This document shows positions 1 to 7,945 of a stretch of DNA of 30,317 nucleotides, piece by piece. Source of the DNA: Spirochaetaceae bacterium. Its GTDB lineage: Bacteria > Spirochaetota > Spirochaetia > PWKH01. The translations under genes and the position numbers were made by a program. The DNA lies in assembly GCA_003557605.1 (NCBI GenBank), contig PWNW01000003.1, positions 1-30,317 of the forward strand, in the 5' to 3' direction. Under the pieces are notes generated by a model. That model saw only the letters and a list, made by a program, of their open reading frames with translations. It did no database searches and was not told the DNA's origin. Position 1 is the first letter of the stretch. Each line of letters starts with the position of its first letter.

Positions 1-1
1 C

Positions 2-778
2 GGGGATGATATCTTCGGAGCTGCGGTAACCGAAAATCTTCGTTCAGCCGGAGCGGATACATCCGGAATTGAGGCCCTGAAGGATTACAGAACCGGTACG
101 GCATCAATTACGGTAACTGGGGGAGACAACTGCATTATCCTCTCCCCTGGTGCTAATCATGCGCTGAAACCCGGTGATATCACAAAGTATGAAGAGCTGC
201 TCTCCTGGTCGGACATTGTTCTAGTTCAGATGGAAATTCCCCTGGAGACCGTTGCTGCGGTCATTGAGACCTGCAGGAGACTTGGTACCCCGGTGCTTCT
301 TGACCCGGCCCCGGCGCAGAAGCTTGATGCAGGGATTCTCTCAATGGTCACCTATCTGACCCCGAATGAATCGGAGGCTGAAATTCTCACAGGAATATCT
401 GTTTCCTCTCCTGATGATGTTCTCAGGGCGCTGAAGATGCTTCGGAGCTTCGGTATTGATACGGTATGCATCAAGCTTGGTGAGAAGGGAGTCATCTGCA
501 GCTCCGGGGATGAGGTGCTGTATCAGCCGGCCTATGCCGTCAAGGCAGTAGACACCACTGCGGCGGGGGATGCCTTTTCTGCGGCATTTGCCGTTGCGTT
601 GACCTCATCTTACAGCACCTCTGAGGCCCTGGACTTTGCCCAGCGGGTATCGGCACTGTCGGTCACAAAAGCAGGGGCACAACCGTCACTTCCAGATGCT
701 GAGCAGGTGCGGCGATGGAATACCCCAGGTCGGGGACCGAACTTTATGGATGGAAAGGAATCAGACATCCGTCGGTAA
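2..778 (+). CDS. rbsK: Ribokinase (PfkB family), 5'-truncated by the window edge
   Basis: Phosphorylates D-ribose to ribose-5-phosphate with ATP in the cytoplasm (family knowledge). The reading frame is open from base 2, so the gene starts outside the window; 258 codons remain. Visible PfkB features in order: a GDDIFG segment at the very start, TGTASITV, the ribokinase-typical GANHAL stretch, LLDPAPA, and the C-terminal PfkB signature DTTAAGDAF. That signature carries the anion hole and catalytic Asp, and is followed by TKAGAQPSLP, which is close to other ribokinases. The extreme C-terminus continues about 25 residues beyond that motif and runs 35 bp into the convergent ComB-like gene. Other PfkB sugar kinases are possible, but the GAN and AGAQPSLP motifs favour ribokinase. 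No ribose transporter is visible here. Confidence 0.9.
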   Translation, partial: GDDIFGAAVTENLRSAGADTSGIEALKDYRTGTASITVTGGDNCIILSPGANHALKPGDITKYEELLSWSDIVLVQMEIPLETVAAVIETCRRLGTPVLLDPAPAQKLDAGILSMVTYLTPNESEAEILTGISVSSPDDVLRALKMLRSFGIDTVCIKLGEKGVICSSGDEVLYQPAYAVKAVDTTAAGDAFSAAFAVALTSSYSTSEALDFAQRVSALSVTKAGAQPSLPDAEQVRRWNTPGRGPNFMDGKESDIRR

Positions 779-1427
779 ACTGCAGGACAAAGGGAAACCG
801 GTCAAGGTCCAGGCAGAGGTCAAAGTCCCCTTCCGGCAGTGAATCTGGGTCCAGCACAGTACGGAAACTGCTGGTTTTACTGTGATGTCTGAGAAACTCC
901 TTCATAGGTTCAAATGGCAGGGGATTTCCTGTGAGCAGCCCCTCAAGGTACCTGGCATACAGCACATCTTCATCAGCGGGTTCACGTCCGTTCCACCCCA
1001 TACAGACCAGGGAGACCTCATGGGGGTCTCTTTTCAGGATCCAATGCGCCGCAGCTGATGCATTGACAAAACTTCCGGTGATTACCGCATCGGCATGTCT
1101 GGCTGCCTCTGCAAGGCCCTTGGTCCCGGCACTGGTGGTGAGCACTACTGTGCTGCCGGTGAAATCCCGTTGTTCAGCCGCAGAAGGAGAATTGCCGAAG
1201 TCAAATCCCTCAAGGGTGAAACCTCCCCGCTCCCCGGCAAGCAGGTATTCGGGGTGTTTTTGCTTATAGGCATATGCTTCCTCTGCATGTTCGGTGACGA
1301 TGATCCTTTCTGCACCCTTGGCGGCAATATAGCATGCAGTGGAGAATGCCCGGAACACGTCAATGACCACGGCGGTCCCTGATGCTTCACGTGCTCCTTC
1401 AAGATAGTGGAGTGTTCTGATCTTCAT
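744..1427 (-). CDS. comB: ComB-family 2-phosphosulfolactate phosphatase
   Basis: ComB removes phosphate from 2-phosphosulfolactate to give sulfolactate, a step of coenzyme M or sulfolactate metabolism in some organisms (family knowledge). The 227-residue protein has the expected family length and motifs: an early VVIDVFRAFSTACY strand-loop, GERGG, GFDFGNSP, and LTTSAGT. The start codon overlaps the stop of the upstream DUF2207 gene by one base (TAATG) and has GAGGAG upstream, indicating translational coupling. No other coenzyme M or sulfolactate gene is visible, so the physiological substrate is uncertain. The 3' end overlaps the ribokinase gene by 35 bp, tail to tail. Confidence 0.85.
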   Translation of the reverse strand: MKIRTLHYLEGAREASGTAVVIDVFRAFSTACYIAAKGAERIIVTEHAEEAYAYKQKHPEYLLAGERGGFTLEGFDFGNSPSAAEQRDFTGSTVVLTTSAGTKGLAEAARHADAVITGSFVNASAAAHWILKRDPHEVSLVCMGWNGREPADEDVLYARYLEGLLTGNPLPFEPMKEFLRHHSKTSSFRTVLDPDSLPEGDFDLCLDLDRFPFVLQFTDGCLIPFHP

Positions 1428-3160
1428 TATCCTGCTCCTCCCCCTGAGCCTCCTCCGGCGCTTCCGGCCCCGGCGGCACCACCGCCTGCAACTGATGATG
1501 CAGACGCCGCTGCGGCTGCCGTCATGGAGGTCAGTGCATTTGATACAGAAGAGGGCGAGAACATGCCGGGATAAAAAACAATCCAGGGAAGATGGCGCTG
1601 CTCAACATGGATATGTTTTGTGAGATTATCAAGTTTCTTTCCGGTTGTCTGAAAGGCCACAGCATAGACAATATGTGCTCCCATGTATGCATCATCCTGA
1701 GATACCTGTGCCTGCTTCAGGGAGTCGGCATATGCTTTCCAAGCCTGGTAGGTGCTCTGTCCCCGTGCGGTCCTTGGGGAAAGGAAGGGGCATAGGATGA
1801 TTCCTAAAACGGAAGCAATGAGAGAAAGCATGCCGAACAGCGGGTTAGAGGAGAATATCAGCACGGCAATGGAGATCAGCAGAAACAGCCCCTGTACTGA
1901 CGCCTGGGCTGCAATGACCTTGGGCTGGGAAATAAACCACCCGAAGGATTTCGCATGCTCTGAGAGCATGACTGACCACTCGCGGTACCATTTCCGTGAC
2001 CTGCTGCTCTGGGGAAACAGTTTATTAAAGGTATTCTCTCCGGCTTCAATACGGTCCTTGAGAAATGTGAACAGGCTCATTTCCCAGGCAGTGAGATCAT
2101 CAGGGGGGCTGTCATGGAGTTCCAGAAGAAACATGTCCTTCTCTTTGCTGAACAACCCCTTGCTGCTTTGCCGCTCCTGCCTGATGCGGAAGCAGTCCCG
2201 AAGGGAAAGGTCCAGAATAGTCGCTGAGAGATGGGATACTGTGATATGCTGCCGGTTCAGCAGCCAGCCTGCGAGTGCAGGAGGCAGATCAGCGGGAGGA
2301 TGATCGCCGGTAACCGGTACTGAATCATCGCTAGGTTCATGCCTCCCGAAGCGGTAAAGGATCCACCCGCTCATAATAATGCTCAGCAGGGCAGCGAGCA
2401 CTCCCGCAGCATGGGACACAGGCTCTGCCGCAGCCCTGAAGGCCCTTCGCGCTTCCTGTTTTTCAATATGCTCCCGGTGATCCTGTTCAGCTGCCTCAGG
2501 AGATATTTCCCCCTCTCCTCGTACCGGCACCGACAGCAGTTTTGCAGGAAAGATGAACCTCAGGGGCAGTTTCTGTTCTGCATCAATGCCCTGGGCATGA
2601 TAGGTAATCCGGTTTTTATCTTTGACAAACCTCTCTCCCGCTAGAGCAGCATATGACCATCCATGCAGGTCTCGGAAATCTGCGCCTTCAGGAAACAGGA
2701 TGTCGATGGTGATGCCCTGTGTCGGTTTTTCCCAGCCGGTGCCGATGAAGTTCCAGTAGAACTCGCTCCAGGGATCATCGGTAAATACCGCATCCGCCAG
2801 GGTGTAGGAGATTTCAATTTCCTTGGACTCATCTTCAGCATCAATGAACCACCTGACCGCTATCTTGGATCTGTCCTCAAAGACCCGGAACGTTCCAGGT
2901 TCCTCCGTGTCGCTGAAGGAAAGGCTCCTGCCGTTGACTGAAGCCTCAATGTCCCGAAGCTCACTGAACCCTTCTTTTTCAAGATTCCATTCCACCCAGG
3001 AAAATGACCCGCTGAAGGTAAAGGTCCTTGTTTCAGTCATTCTGACGGTTCCCTCAGGGTGAATGATTGATGAAATGGTGAGGTCGGAGACCCCGTAGTC
3101 CTTTGCCGACGGCGCGGCAGCGGCAAGCATGCACAGAAGAAGCAGGATCACTGTTTTCAT
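1427..3160 (-). CDS. DUF2207 membrane protein with signal peptide and Gly-rich tail
   Basis: Function unknown; members are predicted membrane proteins with a large extracytoplasmic N-terminal domain. I start at 3160, giving 577 residues, because it opens directly with a signal peptide (MKTVILLLLCMLAAAAPSA, probable cleavage after Ala). The frame is open back to an ATG at 3250, which would overlap the cupin gene. No clear SD precedes 3160. A beta-rich exterior domain follows, then a membrane helix near residue 250 (AAGVLAALLSIIMSGWILY), a cytoplasmic part, and a hydrophobic pair of helices around residues 420-465. The last about 30 residues are Ala, Ser and Gly only and end in a GGGSGGGAG type tail, characteristic of DUF2207 proteins. 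It is coupled to the ComB-like gene downstream. Confidence 0.75.
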   Translation of the reverse strand: MKTVILLLLCMLAAAAPSAKDYGVSDLTISSIIHPEGTVRMTETRTFTFSGSFSWVEWNLEKEGFSELRDIEASVNGRSLSFSDTEEPGTFRVFEDRSKIAVRWFIDAEDESKEIEISYTLADAVFTDDPWSEFYWNFIGTGWEKPTQGITIDILFPEGADFRDLHGWSYAALAGERFVKDKNRITYHAQGIDAEQKLPLRFIFPAKLLSVPVRGEGEISPEAAEQDHREHIEKQEARRAFRAAAEPVSHAAGVLAALLSIIMSGWILYRFGRHEPSDDSVPVTGDHPPADLPPALAGWLLNRQHITVSHLSATILDLSLRDCFRIRQERQSSKGLFSKEKDMFLLELHDSPPDDLTAWEMSLFTFLKDRIEAGENTFNKLFPQSSRSRKWYREWSVMLSEHAKSFGWFISQPKVIAAQASVQGLFLLISIAVLIFSSNPLFGMLSLIASVLGIILCPFLSPRTARGQSTYQAWKAYADSLKQAQVSQDDAYMGAHIVYAVAFQTTGKKLDNLTKHIHVEQRHLPWIVFYPGMFSPSSVSNALTSMTAAAAASASSVAGGGAAGAGSAGGGSGGGAG

Positions 3161-3203
3161 GCTGTGCAGGGTAGTAAAGAAGTGTGTGCCTGTCAATCGC
3201 AGT

Positions 3204-3551
3204 CTATACGTCACCATGGCTGGGAACGATGCATATGAAGACAAAATCATTATCTCCGGTGTTTTTCAGCTGATGTTCAGATTCTCCTGGAACATAGGCC
3301 ACCGAACCGGGAGTCAGGGGATAGTCCTTCCCGTCAAGATAGAGCTTCCCTTCCCCCTCCACCACATAGATGATATGCTGCCAGCCGTGGTCATGCCGGG
3401 GGGTGAACCCATCCTTGCCGAGGGTGAACATCCTCATGACGTAATCATCCCAGCCCTGCTCAGCTCCCACGAGCACCTGCTTTGACGCATGCTTCAGTGA
3501 AGGAGCATGCAGTTCGGTCTTCTCTATATCCTTTCTGTGGGATACAAACAT
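3204..3551 (-). CDS. Small single-domain cupin protein
   Basis: A 115-residue cupin_2 beta-barrel. Function cannot be assigned; the fold binds metals and hosts isomerases, dioxygenases and sensors. The frame is open to an upstream ATG at 3635, but that would overlap the ABC-F gene. The ATG at 3551 has a strong SD (GGGAGGG, about 5 nt away), so I use it. Metal-ligand motif 1 is visible as RHDHGWQHIIYVVEGEG, with two His and a Glu-containing strand. Motif 2 is PGSVAYVPGESEHQL, ending in a conserved His. The gene sits 28 bp downstream of the Uup gene and 43 bp upstream of the DUF2207 start, so it is probably cotranscribed with both. Confidence 0.85.
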   Translation of the reverse strand: MFVSHRKDIEKTELHAPSLKHASKQVLVGAEQGWDDYVMRMFTLGKDGFTPRHDHGWQHIIYVVEGEGKLYLDGKDYPLTPGSVAYVPGESEHQLKNTGDNDFVFICIVPSHGDV

Positions 3552-3579
3552 ATCTTCCCTCCCTATGTTCAAGATACTA

Positions 3580-5427
3580 TCATGAATTCTCGTCAATTTC
3601 TGCAAGGTATTCCCAGCGCTGGGATGATTCTTCAATAAGACTCAGCACCTCCTGGTACCGTCTGCTTTTTTCTTCGATGGCATCATCGGGCTTGAGAAAC
3701 TCCTGCTCCAAAGTATGCTTTTCTGCTTCCAGCTGTTCAATGAATTCAAGGAGGGAATCAAATTCCCGCTGCTCCTTGAATGAAAGCTTTCTCCTTCGGC
3801 TTCCGCTCTGAGATGGGCTTGTGCTGCTGCCGTTCTTTTTTTCCCGGGAAGAGAAGCCGAATTCAAGGAAGAAATCACTGCATGTTCCGGGGAATCCCTG
3901 GATATTTCCTGAACCGTCGAATATAAACAGATAGTCCACGGTGCTGTCTAGAAAAGCACGGTCATGTGAGACAACCAGGGCGCATCCCTGAAAGGAATTG
4001 AGGTATTCCTCAAGGCGGGCCAGGGTCGGGATATCAAGATCGTTGGTGGGTTCGTCAAGCATGAGAAAATTGGGCTGCTGGGCAAGAATGCTCAGCAGGT
4101 AGAGCCTTCTGCGCTCACCCCCCGAAAGCCGTGATACCGATATCCTGTGGAAGGATGCATCAAATCCGAACTGTTCAAGGAAACGTGACGCAGAAACAGT
4201 GCCTCCCTCCGGGAAAACGATTTGTTCCCTGTCCCTGGTTATGCACTCCAGCACCGTCATCTCTTCGTTGAAGGGGCGGTTAAGCTGGTCAAAATAGGCC
4301 CATCTGGTATTTGCTCCCCAGTCTGCAGTTCCGCTGTCCATGCCGATATGGCCGCTGATGATGTCAAGGAAGGTGGTCTTTCCCGATCCGTTGGGACCTA
4401 TCAGTCCAATACGCTCACCCTGCTTGAAGGAATAGCTGAAGGGCTCTATCACGGTTGTGCCGTCATAGCTTTTCTTAACTGATGAGAGCTCAAGGACTTT
4501 TTTCCCGAGTCTTCTGTATCCCGAGGAAAATTTTGCCATGTCATGGGATTTTCTGATACGTGCATCCATCAGGTTCTCCAGGCGCTGCTTTCTGCCCTTG
4601 TCCTTGCCGGTACGGGCCCTCGGTCCCCGTCTGAGCCATTTCAGTTCGTCCCTGAGCACCGATGCAATTTTCTGCTGCCCAGCCTGTTCTATCTCATTTC
4701 GCTGTTGCCTCTTCTCTAAAAAGGTGGAGTAGTTTCCCTCATAAGAGAAGATGGATGCTCTGTCAATTTCAAAGATCTTCGTGCATGCAGCATCAAGGAA
4801 GTACCGGTCATGGGTGACCACTATGCATCCCAGGTTCGATGAAATAATATAGTTCTCCAGCCACTGCACGGTGGGAATATCGAGATGGTTGGTGGGCTCA
4901 TCAAGGATCAGCAGATTGGGCTGCAGCGCAAGTGCCGAGGCCAGAGCAGCCTTCTTTCTCATTCCTCCGGAAAGCTCATGGATGGGAATATCAAGTTCCC
5001 CGATGCCCAGTTCGCTGACCAGGGAGGCATAGGTGTTCTCAGCTTCCCACCCATGGTGCTTTTCCATCTGTTCGGTAAGATAATGCAGCTCAGCTTCACT
5101 GACGGGGTTTTCCAGACATCGCCGGTATCTCCTGAGCAATATTGAGAGATCGGAGGTGCCCTGGCAGAGAACATCCCGTACCGTCATTTCTGATGAAAAC
5201 TGGGGGTCCTGCTCAAGCATGCTGATGTGAAGCTCCCGGTTCCGGGATATTGAACCGGTATCGGGTTCCAGTCTTCCGGTTACCAGGTTGAGAAAGGTGG
5301 TCTTTCCTGACCCGTTTGCACCGATGAGACCAATTCGCTCATGCAGATCTATTCCCAGTGAAACCCCTTCAAACAGCGGGGAGTCCTTCAGCGTCTTTGA
5401 AACCTGTTCCATGGATAGTAAGTTCAT
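3580..5427 (-). CDS. uup: ABC-F family ATPase, Uup type
   Basis: ABC-F proteins have two ATPase domains and no membrane domain and act on ribosomes or nucleic acid; Uup is the branch linked to transposon excision and ribosome/DNA tolerance (family knowledge). About 615 residues. Domain 1 has Walker A GANGSGKTT near residue 37, signature LSGGM and Walker B LLILDEPTNHLDI. The linker contains WLRRGPRARTGKDKGR, the Uup-type linker signature. Domain 2 has GPNGSGKTT, LSGGERRRL and LMLDEPTNDLDI. A basic linker and a C-terminal coiled coil of about 70 residues, rich in Glu, Lys and Leu, match Uup and not the antibiotic-resistance branch. Several ATGs cluster at 5439, 5436 and 5427. I use 5427 because family members begin MNLLS, although the best-spaced AGGA serves the upstream ones. 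Confidence 0.9.
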   Translation of the reverse strand: MNLLSMEQVSKTLKDSPLFEGVSLGIDLHERIGLIGANGSGKTTFLNLVTGRLEPDTGSISRNRELHISMLEQDPQFSSEMTVRDVLCQGTSDLSILLRRYRRCLENPVSEAELHYLTEQMEKHHGWEAENTYASLVSELGIGELDIPIHELSGGMRKKAALASALALQPNLLILDEPTNHLDIPTVQWLENYIISSNLGCIVVTHDRYFLDAACTKIFEIDRASIFSYEGNYSTFLEKRQQRNEIEQAGQQKIASVLRDELKWLRRGPRARTGKDKGRKQRLENLMDARIRKSHDMAKFSSGYRRLGKKVLELSSVKKSYDGTTVIEPFSYSFKQGERIGLIGPNGSGKTTFLDIISGHIGMDSGTADWGANTRWAYFDQLNRPFNEEMTVLECITRDREQIVFPEGGTVSASRFLEQFGFDASFHRISVSRLSGGERRRLYLLSILAQQPNFLMLDEPTNDLDIPTLARLEEYLNSFQGCALVVSHDRAFLDSTVDYLFIFDGSGNIQGFPGTCSDFFLEFGFSSREKKNGSSTSPSQSGSRRRKLSFKEQREFDSLLEFIEQLEAEKHTLEQEFLKPDDAIEEKSRRYQEVLSLIEESSQRWEYLAEIDENS

Positions 5428-5468
5428 CAAGCCCATCATATCCTACTATGCCGGTGGATGACAAACAC

Positions 5469-7262
5469 CTACAGGCTCGAAAGCAGGGAGGAAAGCTCCA
5501 TCATCCCATTGACTTCCCGCCTGAATGCACTGAAGCGCTGGAACATCTGGTCGCGGTAGGTGAAGATCAATGTCTGGGCGTGCTTAGGAGACTGGGTTAC
5601 CGCAGCAACCTCAGCAAGAGCCCCAAGGATTTCAGCGGCTTTGCGGTAGGAGTTACGGTACTTGTTTGAAACAATGCCCTCAATCCGTTTTTTCCCAATT
5701 TCCATTGCCCAAGCATGCAGATAGTCCCGAGTATCCTTCGGCAATGGTGATGATATGAGTCCTGATACAGCCATCTGCCTCAGATATTCGGGGTCAGCAT
5801 CGCCGGGGATGACGAAGGATCTTCCGGAGCTCACCGTGGGATCATATGTTTTATGCACAGAATGAATTATCGGGGTTTCACAGATGTGATCACCCGCAAG
5901 CATGATTAGTGCTCCGGCGAACAGCAGTCCCGTCACGGCATCACCGGAAAAGATCCAGGACCACCCCAGAGGCTTATTCAGGGAGGATGAGCTGATGCCC
6001 AGAGATTTTGGATCGGCATAAACCTGCACTCCAGATCCCAGGATGAACATCACCTTGATCATCAGGGGGATGGTATGCTCATTAACGTGTGTTTTCAGAT
6101 AGGAATGTACCCAGTCCAGCTGCTGATCAAGCACATGCTGCCGCTGTGCTTCCTTCATCAGGTGTTCAAGATGGAAATCATCAGTTTCGCATTGGAACAG
6201 TTCCTGTTTTCCAGCAAGCAGCTGAGGAAGGCTGCCAGTCTTTTCGGCGGTCTGCGTCAAATATGCTGCAGCATGGTATCTCAAGGGATCCTCCGGGGAT
6301 ATTGCCTTGAGGGCTTCCTGTGATACCTCAAGCACCTGTTCCAGGTCCCCTGCGTCCTTCAGGGCACTGATCCAGTAGAGATATCCCCGGCTCTGTGTTC
6401 CCTTCCATGAACGGGCAAGTTCACTGATGCCGTCAATCCCCCTGGTCATGTGCACTGCTTCAAGCAGAAGCATCTGCTCACGGTCGGTGCTGCCTTCTGC
6501 GAGAAGACGGCACCAGGATGCAAGAAACTGTTCATAGTCCGGCAGAATCTCTTCACGGGTGCCGATAATGTCTTTTACATATGGTTCTCCAAAGCCATAG
6601 TATGAACTGTTAAAATTCCTAGGGTCCATCAGCGACAGCAGCACCTGGGGCCGCTTCTCGGGAGGTTCCGTCTCATACATGCATCTCCAGTACCGGGCCT
6701 GGGTCTCAATCCAGTCGACGCTGAACTGTCTATTCCAGTACTTAAGGTCTTCGAAAGATTCAATCAGCTCAAAAAGCCTGCTGTAGAGTTTTCGGGCATC
6801 TTCAATGCCCCCTGAGGAAAACAGAAGATCTGCCTGGTTAAAGAGACCTGCCAGGGAACCAAGATGGTCATCGGTATATGGATCAGGACACTCATCATAG
6901 GGGTATTCTTGGTCATCATAGAAGGATCCGTCTTCAATGGATTTCTGATAATCCAGGATATTATCCGCAAGGGCATCAACGGCTTCAAGCAGCCCGATTT
7001 CAAGTTTCTCCGGAGGGGCATCACCACGGTATGAAGCAAGGGCATGCAGAAATTCCTGCCTTTGTTCCGATCTGTATTCACGTACATACAGCTTGATACA
7101 GTCAACCAGCTCCTCGTAGCTCATCAGTTCGCAGAGACTCTGCACTTGTTCAAGAAATTCCTTCCGGGTCATGCTGTTCATGGGCGCACTATACCATGCC
7201 CGAGGGGTGGAGAGAAAGCCACGGTGCAGGATCTTCAGAAGTTTCTTCCTCTTTTGAATCAT
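5469..7262 (-). CDS. Large helical-repeat protein of unknown function
   Basis: I do not recognise a family. The frame encodes up to 597 residues, without signal peptide and with at most one doubtful hydrophobic stretch (AVTGLLFAGALIMLAGDHI, about residue 460). It is dominated by amphipathic helices with repeated Leu, Ala, Tyr and Trp spacing, resembling TPR/SEL1 or HEAT-like solenoids. An acidic Tyr/Asp-rich loop (DDQEYPYDECPDPYTDD) lies near residue 125. The ATG at 7262 has AGGGGG 3 nt upstream. Internal ATGs at 7181 and 7172 also fit but have no SD and would remove a very basic N-terminus. It is first in the minus-strand run, 41 bp or less upstream of uup. A scaffolding role is possible but unproven. 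Confidence 0.7.
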   Translation of the reverse strand: MIQKRKKLLKILHRGFLSTPRAWYSAPMNSMTRKEFLEQVQSLCELMSYEELVDCIKLYVREYRSEQRQEFLHALASYRGDAPPEKLEIGLLEAVDALADNILDYQKSIEDGSFYDDQEYPYDECPDPYTDDHLGSLAGLFNQADLLFSSGGIEDARKLYSRLFELIESFEDLKYWNRQFSVDWIETQARYWRCMYETEPPEKRPQVLLSLMDPRNFNSSYYGFGEPYVKDIIGTREEILPDYEQFLASWCRLLAEGSTDREQMLLLEAVHMTRGIDGISELARSWKGTQSRGYLYWISALKDAGDLEQVLEVSQEALKAISPEDPLRYHAAAYLTQTAEKTGSLPQLLAGKQELFQCETDDFHLEHLMKEAQRQHVLDQQLDWVHSYLKTHVNEHTIPLMIKVMFILGSGVQVYADPKSLGISSSSLNKPLGWSWIFSGDAVTGLLFAGALIMLAGDHICETPIIHSVHKTYDPTVSSGRSFVIPGDADPEYLRQMAVSGLISSPLPKDTRDYLHAWAMEIGKKRIEGIVSNKYRNSYRKAAEILGALAEVAAVTQSPKHAQTLIFTYRDQMFQRFSAFRREVNGMMELSSLLSSL

Positions 7263-7303
7263 ATGCCCCCCTGCATCGGATATTCCTGTATATAAGGGGG
7301 TAT
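7263..7303 (+). promoter_or_regulatory. Possible SD-sequestering hairpin upstream of the racemase-like gene
   Basis: Bases 7263-7270 (ATGCCCCC) can pair with 7296-7303 (GGGGGTAT), eight pairs including one G-T, around a 25-nt loop. The 3' arm contains most of the AGGGGG Shine-Dalgarno of the gene starting at 7306. If transcription begins upstream of 7263, the fold would hide the ribosome site. The transcription start is not known. Confidence 0.25.
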
Positions 7304-7305
7304 CT

Positions 7306-7869
7306 ATGATTACCGTAGCATTGATCGGAGGCAGCAGAGAAGAGCACAGGGCATTCTACCGAAGGAAGCTTGCAGAGCACAGCTGCATGCTGGCGGAGTA
7401 TGCACCGGAGGTCGATGAAGTTGCTTGTCTGCTCAGAAACAATAACTGGAAAGCATTGGGTCTGCTCTATCAGAAGATTGCCCGCAAAGCGCAGAGCGAG
7501 GGATGTGATGCAGTAATGCTCTGCTCTGACATTCTCCACGGTGCTGCAGAAGCGGTCTGCCGGTGCATTTCTGTTCCGCTGATTGATTTTCGTGAACAGG
7601 TGGGAGCAGAGATAACAAGGAGGGGAGTGAACCGGGTGTTTTTTGACGCATCCTCCTATGCACGGCATCACTATCATTATCTCTTTCATAACCATATGGA
7701 CTTCCATATGTGCTTTGCCGATCCCAAGGTGTTTCCCAAGGAACGGGACTGTATGTCGTATCAGTACTGCGGGGAGGAGGCATCCTATGGTGCGGAGGGT
7801 GTCCTTGATCCTGCGGTGATTCACCTTGATATGGCTGCTGAGTTCATCAGGAAGGGCAGAAAAAAATAA
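7306..7869 (+). CDS. Short Asp/Glu racemase-like protein
   Basis: 187 residues. The first about 110 resemble the first half of the aspartate/glutamate racemase superfamily: MITVALIGGSREEH at the N-terminus, a helical segment, then GCDAVMLCSDILHG, where families have a Cys-Thr-Asn-Thr motif, and IPLID-like SVPLIDF. The second half is much shorter than in true racemases (usually about 230-260 residues) and has no recognisable LGCTE motif carrying the second catalytic Cys. Instead it is His/Tyr/Phe-rich (YARHHYHYLFHNHMDFHMCF). It therefore probably does not racemise amino acids in the normal way. The start is supported by AGGGGG 5 nt upstream. It is transcribed away from the minus-strand run, and the downstream ROK gene has its own promoter. 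Confidence 0.7.
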   Translation: MITVALIGGSREEHRAFYRRKLAEHSCMLAEYAPEVDEVACLLRNNNWKALGLLYQKIARKAQSEGCDAVMLCSDILHGAAEAVCRCISVPLIDFREQVGAEITRRGVNRVFFDASSYARHHYHYLFHNHMDFHMCFADPKVFPKERDCMSYQYCGEEASYGAEGVLDPAVIHLDMAAEFIRKGRKK

Positions 7870-7881
7870 AAAATCTTTTCA

Positions 7882-7910
7882 TTGACAGGGTGGGATTGTT
7901 GAAATATAAT
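7882..7910 (+). promoter_or_regulatory. Consensus sigma70-type promoter of the ROK-transport-GH20 operon
   Basis: TTGACA at 7882-7887, a 17-bp spacer, and TATAAT at 7905-7910: both hexamers match the consensus exactly and spacing is optimal. Predicted transcription start is near 7917, about 29 nt before the ATG at 7946. Such a strong promoter needs repression, which fits the adjacent regulator gene and the inverted repeat at 7909-7935. Confidence 0.88.
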
Positions 7911-7935
7911 TAGTTCATAGTTTGAATGAAATAAT
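7909..7935. promoter_or_regulatory. Inverted repeat at the transcription start, candidate ROK operator
   Basis: ATTAGTTCAT (7909-7918), a 7-bp spacer, then ATGAAATAAT (7926-7935). The arms are complementary at 9 of 10 positions. It begins at the last bases of the -10 box and spans the predicted start of transcription. A repressor bound here would block the promoter. That the ROK protein encoded immediately downstream is the ligand is inferred from position. Confidence 0.6.
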
Positions 7936-7945
7936 GGTGGTGAAC

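Noticed and set aside
1430..1530. GC-rich repeat-like stretch at the end of the DUF2207 gene
   Set aside because: It encodes the Gly/Ala/Ser-rich tail expected for the family, not an independent DNA repeat.
1752..2303. 183-codon plus-strand frame opposite the DUF2207 gene
   Set aside because: Antisense to a gene with signal peptide, membrane helices and Gly-rich tail; no family features.
7189..7824. 211-codon minus-strand frame opposite the racemase-like gene
   Set aside because: The translation is low-quality, Cys/His-scattered and without SD; the plus-strand gene has a ribosome site and partial family match.
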